A stretch of DNA of 64,000 bases from Polyangium mundeleinium. Its GTDB lineage: Bacteria; Myxococcota_A; Polyangia; Polyangiales; Polyangiaceae. The notes beneath the pieces are model-generated. The model ran no database searches, was not told the DNA's origin, and saw only the letters and a list, made by a program, of their open reading frames with translations. The position numbers and the translations under genes were made by a program. Shown piece by piece: positions 41,137-50,268 of the stretch. Each line of letters starts with the position of its first letter. Within the stretch, counting starts at the first letter, position 1. Where the stretch lies: contig NZ_JAQNDO010000001.1 of the NCBI RefSeq assembly GCF_028369105.1, forward strand, positions 7,534,501-7,598,500. The letters run 5' to 3'.

Positions 41137-42540
41137 CTACCGCGCCACCACGAACGCCACGAACGCCACGAGCGCCACGAACGCGAGCCCGGCGGCGGCG
41201 TAGACGCCGAGCCGACGCTTTGGTGCTGCTTCCGCGAGTGTAGCTACGAGCGAACCGCTCTCGGATGTGGCGGACGGCGCGTCGGGGACTTCCTCGGACT
41301 TCTTGCGGAGGTAGTCGTCCCAGAGCACGACGGGCACTGCGCCTGACGATGAGGCGGCTTCTTCTGCGGCTGCTGCGATGAGCCCGGCGGGGATCGAGTC
41401 GGCGTGCGTCACGTCTTGCTCGTCGGGGGGCGCGGAGTCGCGCCCGAGGATGGGCAGACCGTGTGCGCCGGATGGGGGCATGCTGATCGGTGCTGGGCGC
41501 ACGGTGTCGCGCATGTCGAGCGGCACGGCGTAGGCCGAGGTCGTGTCGTCGATCATCGGCGGCGGCGCGAACTCGGTCGAGGTCACCTCGTCGGCGACGG
41601 CGTTCACCCCGGTGATGACGGGCAGGGGCGGAGGTGCGGGCGCGATCGATGACCGCTGCACCTTCACTGCGGCTGCGGGGGTCAGACCTGGCCGGTCGTC
41701 GCCGAGCAGCGGCGTCAGGGCTTCGAGCAGCTCGTCGGCGGTGCTCCATCGCTTGTCGACGTCGCGCTGGAGACAGCGGTCGACGACGGCGGCGATGCGC
41801 GGGTCGGCGTCGGGCATCAGGTCTGACAAACCGCGGATGCGGCCGGAGAGCACCTCGGCTGCGGCGCCGTAGGGGGTGAGACCCTGGAACACGCGGCGAC
41901 CGCTCAGCAGCTCGGCGAGCACCACGCCGACGGACCAGAGGTCGGTGCGGTGATCGACCGTCTTGAGCCCGCGCACCTGCTCGGGGCTCATGTATGCGGG
42001 CGACCCCATCGTCTTGCCGGTGGCCGTGAAGTCGGCGCCTTGCTGGAGCGTCTTGCTGACGCCGAAGTCGAGGATCTTGAGCACGGGGGCCTCGCCGCCG
42101 GGCTCCTCGTGGAGGAACAGGTTCGAGGGCTTCAGGTCGCGGTGCATCACGCGCGCTGCGTGCGCGGCCTTGAGGCCTCGTGCGGTCTCGGCGGCGATGC
42201 GCAGCGCGACGGCGGGGACGATCTTGCGCTCGCGATGGAGCTTCTCGCCCACGGTCTCGCCGCTCAGCATCTCCATCACCAGGAACGGATCGCCTGCGTC
42301 GGTTTGTCCGACGTCGTAGATCTCGACGACGTTGCGGTGGACGATGCGGCCGCAGGCGCGGGCCTCGCGGAGGAGCCTGAGGCGCGCGTCTTCGGAGGCG
42401 TCGAGGCCGCGGAGGAGCTTCAGCGCGACCTCGCGCTCGGTCAGCTCGTTGATTGCAGCCCATACGACGCCCATCCCCCCCTCCCCGAGGGGGCGCACGA
42501 GGCGGTATTTTCCACCAATCCTGGTGCCGGCTTTCATCAA
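41137..42540 (-). CDS. Membrane-anchored Ser/Thr protein kinase
   Basis: 467 residues. The kinase domain (~10-280) has GEGGMGVVWAA, VALKLL, HRDLKPSN, ILDFGVSK and GSPAYMSPEQ, with all catalytic residues visible. After it comes a Ser/Ala/Asp-rich linker and, at the extreme C-terminus, a single membrane helix (AAAGLAFVALVAFVAFVV), so the kinase faces the cytoplasm and has no large external domain. It is convergent with the lipoprotein at 40728 across the palindrome cluster. Targets might include the FHA activator and the phosphatase in this window, which is inference. Confidence 0.94.
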   Translation of the reverse strand: MMKAGTRIGGKYRLVRPLGEGGMGVVWAAINELTEREVALKLLRGLDASEDARLRLLREARACGRIVHRNVVEIYDVGQTDAGDPFLVMEMLSGETVGEKLHRERKIVPAVALRIAAETARGLKAAHAARVMHRDLKPSNLFLHEEPGGEAPVLKILDFGVSKTLQQGADFTATGKTMGSPAYMSPEQVRGLKTVDHRTDLWSVGVVLAELLSGRRVFQGLTPYGAAAEVLSGRIRGLSDLMPDADPRIAAVVDRCLQRDVDKRWSTADELLEALTPLLGDDRPGLTPAAAVKVQRSSIAPAPPPLPVITGVNAVADEVTSTEFAPPPMIDDTTSAYAVPLDMRDTVRPAPISMPPSGAHGLPILGRDSAPPDEQDVTHADSIPAGLIAAAAEEAASSSGAVPVVLWDDYLRKKSEEVPDAPSATSESGSLVATLAEAAPKRRLGVYAAAGLAFVALVAFVAFVVAR

Positions 42541-42625
42541 CGTTTCGCTCGCGTCGGAAAGGTTACGCTTACCGCCCGCGCGAGCCTAGAACAACCCGCC
42601 CCGAGCAGCCGTTCGTCGCTGGCAA

Positions 42626-42688
42626 ATTCCCTCACCACCTGGCTCGATTCCCTTACCACCTGGCTTGATTCCCTCACGACCCTGCCCC
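42626..42688. repeat. Three 21-bp direct repeats
   Basis: ATTCCCTCACCACCTGGCTC and close variants are repeated three times without gaps. The position, about 90 bases downstream of the kinase start and before the candidate promoter at 42750, suggests a possible regulator-binding array, but equally a slippage product. Confidence 0.7.
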
Positions 42689-42749
42689 GCTTCCTCGCGA
42701 CAGAGGGGTGATTTGCGTGTGTTCTACCGTCTCCGGTGACGGAGAGAGG

Positions 42750-42779
42750 TTGGGGCGGAGGGCTGAAATCGTCTATAAG
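42750..42779 (+). promoter_or_regulatory. Candidate promoter for the 42.8-44.5 kb genes
   Basis: TTGGGG (42750-42755) and TATAAG (42774-42779) are separated by 18 bases and lie 64 bases before the ATG at 42843. They match sigma-70-type hexamers moderately. Rightward, this would drive the small protein gene and the two membrane protein genes that follow. Confidence 0.45.
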
Positions 42780-42842
42780 CAGAGAGGGTGCAGCCTGGGC
42801 CCGCGCACCCGTGCTTGGCTTTGGCCCGATGAGGGGTTGTCG

Positions 42843-43043
42843 ATGAAGGCTTCTTTCTTGCGGATGGCTTCGCGCCTGAGCTTCTTCGCGTTCGTGGGCG
42901 CCGGGTTCGGCGCGCGTGACATGTGCCTCGGCAACGACGGTCCGCCGCCGCCTCCGCCTCCGGCGCCTGCCGACGCTGGCGAGGATGGGGCCATGAGCAA
43001 GCGGCCGGCGCTCCCCCTGCAGGAGGGCGCGCGCGCCATCTGA
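42843..43043 (+). CDS. Small exported/anchored protein of 66 residues
   Basis: A predicted 66-residue protein begins at ATG 42843 with GAGGGG seven bases upstream. It has a short basic start, a hydrophobic stretch (LSFFAFVGAGFG) and a single Cys, then a run of seven prolines and a charged tail. The gene lies just before the polytopic membrane protein at 43062. Function unknown. Small genes of this type are easily missed, and this one could also be spurious. Confidence 0.5.
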   Translation: MKASFLRMASRLSFFAFVGAGFGARDMCLGNDGPPPPPPPAPADAGEDGAMSKRPALPLQEGARAI

Positions 43044-43061
43044 GGCGCGCCGAGGCGTCGC

Positions 43062-44144
43062 ATGGAAGGGGAAGGACGGCTTCACAGGCTGTTCGGTTCG
43101 GTCGGCGCGATCCCGGCGCCGCCGCTCGACGCCCCGCTCGCGGGCCTCGATCACCTGCGCCGCCTCGGCCTGCGTCTGCTCGGCCCGTTCCTCTCGCGCT
43201 CGCTCCTCACCGATCGCGAGCGCCGTGTCGCCGTCCTCGGCTCGGTCCTCCTCGTCGCTGCGTTTCTCCTGGCCTCGTCGTGGCCTGTGGTGATGCTCGT
43301 GCTCGGGCCGCTCGTCTGGGGCATCCCGCACGTGCTCGCGGACGTGCGTTACCTCGTGGCGCGGCCGGGCCTGCATCGGCGGCCGCTCGTGCTCGCGGCG
43401 ATCGGCGTGGGCATCCTCGCCGCGGGCCTTGGCTTCGGGGTGCGCGGGGGCCTCGCCGGCGCGGCGCTCGCGCTCTGCGTGGCGCGGACGTCGTGGTCGC
43501 GCAGGCTCATCGGGCTCTCGGTGGTGGGCGCGCTCTTCCTGGTCGCGCAGCGCGCGGGGTGGTTCGCCGACCTCGCGTTCGCGCACCTGCACAACCTCGT
43601 CGCCGTCGTGATCTGGTGGGCCTGGCGGCCACGAACGACGCGCCTGCACCTCGTGCCGATCGCGCTCTTCGTGGCGGGCACGGCGGCGCTGCTGCTTGGC
43701 GCGGCGCAGCCCTTGCTCGCGTGGAGCGGGGGCGCGGAGGCGCCCTGGACCGGGCTCGGGATGCGGTACCTCACGTGGACGTTGAGCCCCCAGCCGACGA
43801 GCCCGCTCGCCGTGCGGTTCGTGGTGCTCTACGCGTTCGCGCAGGCGGCGCACTACATCGTCTGGCTCCGGCTCATGCCCGAGGACGATCGTCCGAGCAA
43901 GACGCCGCGCTCCTACCGGCAGAGCTTCCGCGCGCTCGCGGGGGACATCGGCGGCTGGATCCTGTGGCTCTCGGCGATCGGCGCGCTCGCGCTCATCGTG
44001 TGGGCGTTCTTCGGCCCGGGCGCCGCGCGGGATGGCTACCTGCGGTTCGCGTTTTTCCACGGCCACCTGGAGCTCGCCGCGGGCGCGCTTCTCTGGGCCG
44101 AGGGCTTCCGCCCCGCGTCCTCGAACCAAGCCTCCACCCCCTGA
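43062..44144 (+). CDS. His-rich polytopic membrane protein, Brp/Blh-like
   Basis: 360 residues with about nine membrane helices. Histidines line up as H90 in GIPHVLADVRY, H175/H177 in FAHLHNLV, H264 in QAAHYIVW and H333/H335 in FFHGHLELA. This recalls the iron-binding His clusters of bacterial Brp/Blh beta-carotene 15,15'-dioxygenases, which cleave carotene to retinal. The match is by pattern only, and no rhodopsin gene is seen here. It could be a related oxygenase or an unrelated transporter. It lies 18 bases after the small protein gene and 5 bases before the next gene, so probably an operon. Confidence 0.55.
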   Translation: MEGEGRLHRLFGSVGAIPAPPLDAPLAGLDHLRRLGLRLLGPFLSRSLLTDRERRVAVLGSVLLVAAFLLASSWPVVMLVLGPLVWGIPHVLADVRYLVARPGLHRRPLVLAAIGVGILAAGLGFGVRGGLAGAALALCVARTSWSRRLIGLSVVGALFLVAQRAGWFADLAFAHLHNLVAVVIWWAWRPRTTRLHLVPIALFVAGTAALLLGAAQPLLAWSGGAEAPWTGLGMRYLTWTLSPQPTSPLAVRFVVLYAFAQAAHYIVWLRLMPEDDRPSKTPRSYRQSFRALAGDIGGWILWLSAIGALALIVWAFFGPGAARDGYLRFAFFHGHLELAAGALLWAEGFRPASSNQASTP

Positions 44145-44149
44145 CGCGG

Positions 44150-44545
44150 ATGTCGACCGGGGAGGCGCTCGCCCGGTACGTGGTGGCGTTCGTCCTGACG
44201 CAGGCGATCGAGGTGCCGATCTACCGGCGCGCGCTCGGCGTGCGCCCGCTCGTCGCGTTCGGCGCGAGCGCGATCACGCATCCGGTCGTGTGGTTCGTCC
44301 TGCCCGCCGTGTGGCGATCGCTGTACGTGGCTGCGATCCACGCCGATCGGCGGTTCGTGCTGGGGGAGCTCGGGTACTACCTCGGCTACGGCGTGCTCGC
44401 GGAGGGGTTCGCCGTGGCCGTGGAGGCGGCGTACTTCTGGAAGGCGGGGATCAGGGCGCGGAGGGCGTTCGGGTGGGCGCTCGCGGCGAATGCGGTGAGC
44501 TCGCTCCTCGGGCAAGCGCTGCGGGCGGCGACGGGGTGGCCTTGA
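44150..44545 (+). CDS. Small membrane protein
   Basis: 131 residues with 3-4 hydrophobic helices (RYVVAFVLTQAIEVPIYRR, LVAFGASAITHPVVWFVLP, LGYGVLAEGFAVAVEAAYFW). No domain is recognised. It begins 5 bases after the His-rich membrane protein and probably belongs to the same unit. Its last 95 bases overlap the 3' end of the convergent Lgt-like gene; both frames look coding, and the overlap itself is notable. Confidence 0.65.
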   Translation: MSTGEALARYVVAFVLTQAIEVPIYRRALGVRPLVAFGASAITHPVVWFVLPAVWRSLYVAAIHADRRFVLGELGYYLGYGVLAEGFAVAVEAAYFWKAGIRARRAFGWALAANAVSSLLGQALRAATGWP

Positions 44546-45233
44546 GCAGGAGCAAGGTGATGCCGGCCGGGATCAGCACCCCGAGGCAAACCCCCTGCGC
44601 CGCGGTGAGCCCTTGCCACCGGGGATCCGAGAAGCGACCGTCCTCCGCGCGCAAGAAATCCAGGCCCAGACGCAAGGCGCCGTAAGCGAGCGCGAGCGCG
44701 CCCGTCACGACCCCCGGCCGCGACGCGCGGCGCGAAGCGAGCACGACGATCCCGACGAGCAGCGGCGTCGCCATCCCTTCGAGCAAGCCAAGGTCGAAGC
44801 GCGCGCCGCCCGGGTACTGCACGGCGAGGACGGACGAGGAGAGCCGGCCCGGATGATCGTGCGCGAAGGCGCAGGCCGCGCGCGCAAAGATCCACCCGAA
44901 CGGGAAGGCGTACGTGGTCGCGTCCGCCGCGGCGAGCACGGGCATCCGGAGCACCCGCGCGAGGCCCACGAGGCCCACGATCGCGCCCAGGCAACCGCCC
45001 GCCGACGAGAGCGTCCCGCCTCCGCCCACGAGCCTCCCCACGCCGTACGCGCCGCCGATCGCCGCCGCCACCGTGCCGATCGCCAGCGCCTCGATCGCCC
45101 CCTTCGAGCCAAGCGCGAGCGCACGCGCGCGCCGCACGAGGACGAGGTGGTTCACGATCACCGAGAGCGTGAGCAGGAGGCCGAACGCGTGGAGGCCGAA
45201 CGGCAAGGCGGGAAACGTGAACCAGGGAATCAC
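44451..45233 (-). CDS. Lgt-like prolipoprotein diacylglyceryl transferase family protein
   Basis: 260 residues, about 7 membrane helices. Lgt-family features are seen: GWIFARAACAFAHDHPGRL in the place of the family GRxxNF...GR region, and YGALRLGLDFLRAEDGRFSD followed by GLTAAQGV, like the R-x-F-x-R-x-x-DG region and the terminal Q. Lgt puts the lipid on lipoprotein cysteines. The signature is weaker than in housekeeping Lgt, so it may be a second Lgt-like enzyme, fitting a genome with many lipoproteins. The start is 24 bases from the divergent CPBP gene. Confidence 0.75.
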   Translation of the reverse strand: MIPWFTFPALPFGLHAFGLLLTLSVIVNHLVLVRRARALALGSKGAIEALAIGTVAAAIGGAYGVGRLVGGGGTLSSAGGCLGAIVGLVGLARVLRMPVLAAADATTYAFPFGWIFARAACAFAHDHPGRLSSSVLAVQYPGGARFDLGLLEGMATPLLVGIVVLASRRASRPGVVTGALALAYGALRLGLDFLRAEDGRFSDPRWQGLTAAQGVCLGVLIPAGITLLLLKATPSPPAALARGASSPHSPRAPTRTPSAP

Positions 45234-45257
45234 GCGGGGCTGCTACGATGCCACGGC

Positions 45258-45992
45258 ATGCAAGGCGATGGCACGAGCTCGCGAGTGTCATCCATCCCGC
45301 GCGCGATCCTCGTCTTCGCCGTGGCCTGCGCGCTCCTCGCGCTCCTCCGGTTCGAAGGCATGGCGATCGGCGGCGTGCTCGTCCGGCCGATCGCGCCGCT
45401 GCTCGATCCGCGGATGCACAGGCACGCCGGCTGGGTCCTCTCCCACGTGGTGCTGCTCTTCGCCGTGCCGCTCGTCCTCGCGCGGATCGGGCTCACCCAG
45501 AAACCTGAACACCTCGGGCTCGGGATCGGGGACACGCGGCGCTGGGGGAAGGTCACGCTCGGGCTTTTGCCCCTCGTGGTGCTCGGCGCCGCGATCCTCT
45601 CCCGCGTGCCCGGGGTCGCCGCGCACTACCGAGCCCACACCGCGGGGATCTCCGGGATCGGAGGGTGGATCGGGTGGATCGCCCTGTGGGGCGCCGCGTT
45701 TTTCGCCTGGGAGTTCTTCTTCCGGGGCCTGCTCGTCGTGGGCCTCGCGCAAGACCTCGGCGGGCCGGCCGCCGTCGTGCTGCACCTCGTGCCCTTCACC
45801 CTCGTCCACGTGGGCAAGCCCGCTCTGGAGGTCCTCCTGACCGTTCCGGGGGGCCTCGTCTTCGGCGCCCTCGCCTTCCGCGGTCGCTCGATGCTCGGGC
45901 CCTTCCTGCTTCACTGGGCGCTCGGCGCGAGCCTCGATCTGTTCGTCGCTCGAAGCGTATCCGCCCTTCCCTCGCTCGCCTCTGGCGGCTAA
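45258..45992 (+). CDS. CPBP family intramembrane metalloprotease (CAAX/Rce1-like)
   Basis: 244 residues with about 7 helices. The metal motifs are FAWEFFFRGLLVVGL (EExxxR-like with the first Glu replaced by the W-E-F-F-F-R-G variant), VHVGKPALEVLL (H-x-x-x) and PFLLHWALG. CPBP/Abi proteins are membrane proteases related to Rce1, some with roles in bacteriocin immunity. It is the first gene of an apparent operon; the kinase gene follows by 13 bases. Confidence 0.85.
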   Translation: MQGDGTSSRVSSIPRAILVFAVACALLALLRFEGMAIGGVLVRPIAPLLDPRMHRHAGWVLSHVVLLFAVPLVLARIGLTQKPEHLGLGIGDTRRWGKVTLGLLPLVVLGAAILSRVPGVAAHYRAHTAGISGIGGWIGWIALWGAAFFAWEFFFRGLLVVGLAQDLGGPAAVVLHLVPFTLVHVGKPALEVLLTVPGGLVFGALAFRGRSMLGPFLLHWALGASLDLFVARSVSALPSLASGG

Positions 45993-46005
45993 AACCGACG
46001 AACGC

Positions 46006-47421
46006 GTGCCCGAGCCCCAACCCTCCCAGCCCGATCTCGAGCTGCCCAGGATCATCGGGCGTTACGAGGTCTTACGCCTCGTCGGCGAAGGCGCGATGGG
46101 CCGCGTGCTCTGCGCCCACGATCCGGTGCTCGGCCGCGACGTCGCGGTGAAGCTCCTGCGCTCCGATCTGCTGATCCCGCGTGACGTGCGGGAGGGCCTG
46201 CTCGCCCGCATGCGGCACGAGGCCCGCGCCGCCGCGCGCGTCACGCACCCGAACCTCGTGACGCTGCACGACATGGGCGAGGACGGGCAGCTCGGGCTCT
46301 ACCTCGTGTTCGAGTACGTCGAAGGGCCGACGCTCAAGCAACGCCTGAAGGCCGGCGCGATGCCAGCCGGCGAGGCGTCGCGGCTCGCGCGCGAGCTCGG
46401 GAGCGCGCTGACGTTCGCCCACGGCGAGGGCATCCTCCACCGCGACATCAAGCCCGAGAACATCATCCTCTCGCGCACCGGCGGAAAGATCGCCGACTTC
46501 GGCATCGCCAAGCTCCCCGACTCGACGCTCACGCACGCAGGCGGCCTCATGGGGACGCCCGCCTACAGCGCGCCCGAGACGTTCGGCGGGAAAAATTTCT
46601 CCCCCGCGAGTGATCAGTTCTCGCTCGCGGCATCGCTGTACGAAGCGATCTGCGGCGAGCGCGCCTTCCCCGGCGATGACGCCGTCGAGGTCGCGGGGCG
46701 AATCGCCCGGGATCCGCCGAACCGCTTCGCCACGCGCCGCGGCCTGCCCGCCGCCGTGGACGACGTGTTCGCCGTGGCGATGGCGAAGGCCCCGCACGAT
46801 CGCTTCGAGAGCTGCGCGGCGTTCGGCGAGGCCCTCGCCGAGGCGCTCGCGCCCGCCGTGGAGCTGCCGCCGCCGCGCGCGACCGCGCCGAGCGGGCCCG
46901 GCCGCGCGACGGCCGCGTCCATCCACCACGAGGCGCCGCTCGTCGCAGCCGACGCGCTGCCGTCCGAGCGCAAGCGCGGGCAAGTGCTGCTCGGCATGGC
47001 CGTCGTCACGCTCACGGCCCTCTTGCTCGTGCGCCTGGCGCTCCACGACGAAGGCGAGTCCACGGACGGTCGCGCCCTGCCCTCGGCGAGCACGTCGGCC
47101 GACGTCCCGCCGCCCGCCTCGGCGGACAAACCTCGCCCGACCGTGTCCACGCCGCAGCCGCGCACTTCACGCCCGCGCGTCGAGCCGGCGAGCTCCGCGA
47201 ACGATGACGATCCTCCTCCGGAGGAGGCCGACGCGGGCCCGCCGAGCGAGATGGACGCGGGCCTCGACGCGAGCGCGCCTGCGCCTTCCGCGTCGGCCGC
47301 GCCCTCGGCGTCGTCCATGAGCGTCCCGTCGGCGAGCCCCACGAGCGCGCCGTCCGCCCTTCCCTCTTCCCCGGCGCCGCCGGCCGCCTCCCAGGCCGCA
47401 CCCACGCCGGCCAAACCGTAG
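46006..47421 (+). CDS. Membrane-anchored Ser/Thr protein kinase
   Basis: 471 residues from GTG 46006. The kinase domain (~17-270) has GEGAMGRVLCAHD, VAVKLL, HRDIKPEN, KIADFGIAKL and GTPAYSAPE. It is followed by a Pro/Ala linker, a membrane helix (MAVVTLTALLLVRLAL) at ~330-345, and a disordered Ser/Pro/Ala-rich outer tail with no sensor domain. It sits in an operon with a CPBP protease, a MopE-like surface protein and a Cys-rich lipoprotein. It may regulate them. Confidence 0.93.
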   Translation: MPEPQPSQPDLELPRIIGRYEVLRLVGEGAMGRVLCAHDPVLGRDVAVKLLRSDLLIPRDVREGLLARMRHEARAAARVTHPNLVTLHDMGEDGQLGLYLVFEYVEGPTLKQRLKAGAMPAGEASRLARELGSALTFAHGEGILHRDIKPENIILSRTGGKIADFGIAKLPDSTLTHAGGLMGTPAYSAPETFGGKNFSPASDQFSLAASLYEAICGERAFPGDDAVEVAGRIARDPPNRFATRRGLPAAVDDVFAVAMAKAPHDRFESCAAFGEALAEALAPAVELPPPRATAPSGPGRATAASIHHEAPLVAADALPSERKRGQVLLGMAVVTLTALLLVRLALHDEGESTDGRALPSASTSADVPPPASADKPRPTVSTPQPRTSRPRVEPASSANDDDPPPEEADAGPPSEMDAGLDASAPAPSASAAPSASSMSVPSASPTSAPSALPSSPAPPAASQAAPTPAKP

Positions 47422-47433
47422 AGGCCCTTCGCC

Positions 47434-48720
47434 ATGATCATGCGCCCACGCCGTTCACTTGCTTCTCTCGCCCGAGCCGCGGCCTCCGCGGCTCTGCTCC
47501 TCGGCACCTCGAGCGCCGCCTACGCGGCGCAGTCGCTCACCGTGGGGAACACGGGCCAGCCGGCGACGTTGCCCGGCGACGTCACGAACGACTTCAACGT
47601 CCTGACCATCAAGAGCGGCGCCGTGCTCCGCGTGCTCGCCAAGGGCTCGGGGCCCTCGACGGGTCGGCTGCACATCCGCGCCAACCGCATCGTCATCGAG
47701 TCCGACGCCCTGATCGACGCCACGGGATCGGGTCATCCCGGCAAGGCGGGCCAGCCCGGCGAGGGCATGGGCGGCGGCCAGGTGAACGGCAACAGCGCGG
47801 GCGGCGGCGGCGCCTACTTCGGCGGCGGCGGCGACGGGACGACCCAGGCGCCCGCGTGCGGCGGGCCATTTGGCCTCGGCGGCTCGTCGTACGGCACCCC
47901 CTTGATGCTCGACCTCGGCAGCGCGGGCGGCTCGGGCAGCGCGACGCCCGGCATGGGCGCGAGCGGCGGCAACGGCGGCGGCGGCGTCTGGCTGCAAGCC
48001 GCGCGCATCGAGATCAACGGGACGATCGCGGCGAACGGCGCGAACGGCAACGTGCTCGCGAACATCGGCGCGGGCGGCGGCGCGGGCGGCCACGTGATCC
48101 TCGACGCGTACGTCATCGACTGGGGGCCGAAGGCGAAGATCACGGCGAGGGGCGCCGCGGGCGGGATCGGCACGATCGGCGTCGGCGGCTCGGGCGGCGG
48201 CGGCATCGTGCGCATCCACGCGAGCACCGTCTCGGCGCCGCCGGTGGGCGTGATCGACGTGAGCGGCGGGCCGTCGCCGATGGACTGCTCCACGGGCGCG
48301 GGGGATCAGGGGACGAACGAGTTCGACGATCAGAACGTCGAGTGCTTCGACCTCGACGGCGACGGCGCGCGCTCGGTCCTCTGCGGCGACACCGACTGCG
48401 ACGACACGGATGCAGAGGTCGCGCCGGGCCTGCCCGAGCTCTGCAACAACAAGGACGACAACTGCGACGGCCAGATCGACGAGGGCGAGACGGACTGCGC
48501 GCAGGGCCTGATCTGCAAGGCGGGCAAGTGCGGCTCCGAGGTGAACCCCGACGCGGGCACGACCGACGGCGGCGACGCGCCGGCGGCGCCCGTGACTGTC
48601 GAGTACCGCGGCGGCTGCTCGCTCGCGCCGGCGACCCAGGGAAGCTTCGCGCTCGCGGGCCTCGGGGTCTCGGCCGCGCTCGCGGGGCTGCTCGCGCGAA
48701 GGGCGAAGAGGACGCGATGA
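47434..48720 (+). CDS. MopE-like, Gly-rich surface protein with MYXO-CTERM-like tail
   Basis: 428 residues. A signal peptide ends at AYAAQ. The middle is Gly-rich with short strand-turn repeats (ASGGNGGGGVWLQAARIEI and similar). A MopE-type metal-binding module follows: DLDGDGARS, CGDTDCDDTDAEVAPGLPE, CNNKDDNCDGQIDEG. The end (GCSLAPATQG, a hydrophobic span, RRAKRTR) is a MYXO-CTERM-like sorting signal. It likely sits on the cell surface. The stop overlaps the start of the next gene (ATGA), and the operon includes the kinase. Confidence 0.85.
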   Translation: MIMRPRRSLASLARAAASAALLLGTSSAAYAAQSLTVGNTGQPATLPGDVTNDFNVLTIKSGAVLRVLAKGSGPSTGRLHIRANRIVIESDALIDATGSGHPGKAGQPGEGMGGGQVNGNSAGGGGAYFGGGGDGTTQAPACGGPFGLGGSSYGTPLMLDLGSAGGSGSATPGMGASGGNGGGGVWLQAARIEINGTIAANGANGNVLANIGAGGGAGGHVILDAYVIDWGPKAKITARGAAGGIGTIGVGGSGGGGIVRIHASTVSAPPVGVIDVSGGPSPMDCSTGAGDQGTNEFDDQNVECFDLDGDGARSVLCGDTDCDDTDAEVAPGLPELCNNKDDNCDGQIDEGETDCAQGLICKAGKCGSEVNPDAGTTDGGDAPAAPVTVEYRGGCSLAPATQGSFALAGLGVSAALAGLLARRAKRTR

Positions 48721-49208
48721 AACACGGGACGAGGCGCGTGACGCGCAAGGCGAGCTGGCTCTTGTTCTCCGTGGCTCTCGCGGCCGCCCTGCCCTACGGC
48801 TGCGGCTCCGAGGAAGAGGGTCCGCTCTTCCCCAGCGCGAGCGGCACCGGGGGTGAGGGCGGCGCAGGGGGCAGCGGCGGAGCGGGCGGCGAAGGCGGCC
48901 AGGGCGGCGAAGGCGGTCAGGGCGGCGTGGGGGGTGGCTCGGCGTGTGATCCGGGCATGGGCGCGACCACGTGCGACACGTGCGTCTACGGGCAGTGTTG
49001 CGCGGCGGCGGTCACGTGTGACGTCGGGACGCCGTGCGACGCGCTCTGGGACTGCGCGCGTTCGGCCGGGTGTCTCTCCCCCACGGAGGCGGACTTCGAC
49101 GGCTGCGCCGTCAAGGCCTGTCCCAAGGAGGCGACGGCCGAGGCCGTCTCCGACCTCGAATCCCTGGCCGGGTGCATCCGCACGAGTTGCGGGGGGACGT
49201 GCGGATGA
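48717..49208 (+). CDS. Gly-rich, Cys-rich lipoprotein
   Basis: 163 residues. The signal ends at PYGC (lipobox-like). A Gly/Glu-rich linker (GGEGGAGGSGG-type) follows, then about 90 residues with ten or more cysteines (CDTCVYGQCCAAAVTC, CDALWDCARSAGC, CAVKAC). This Gly-linker plus Cys-domain design recurs in many myxobacterial lipoproteins. It is translationally coupled to the MopE-like gene. Function unknown. Confidence 0.75.
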   Translation: MKHGTRRVTRKASWLLFSVALAAALPYGCGSEEEGPLFPSASGTGGEGGAGGSGGAGGEGGQGGEGGQGGVGGGSACDPGMGATTCDTCVYGQCCAAAVTCDVGTPCDALWDCARSAGCLSPTEADFDGCAVKACPKEATAEAVSDLESLAGCIRTSCGGTCG

Positions 49209-49287
49209 TGCAGACGGGAAAGCCGGGACTTGACAGAATCACGCCCGCGGAGGACACGCACACGGGCCGGGAGGCTGCGATCACCTC

Positions 49288-50264
<977 letters not shown>

Positions 50265-50268
<4 letters not shown>

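Larger units (their letters stand above)
42541..42842. other. 302-base intergenic region with direct repeats and a candidate promoter
   Basis: Between two divergent genes lie three 21-base direct repeats at 42626-42646, 42647-42667 and 42668-42688 that share ATTCCCT-ACCACCTGGCT-G. The third is degenerate. A rightward promoter-like pair is described separately. I see no gene here. Confidence 0.6.

Noticed and set aside
42626-42688. Small CDS encoding LTTWLDS repeats
   Set aside because: No start/RBS arrangement and no extension; read as DNA repeats.
46006-47421. PASTA or TPR sensor domains in the kinases
   Set aside because: Regions after the membrane helix are Ser/Pro/Ala-rich without such repeats.
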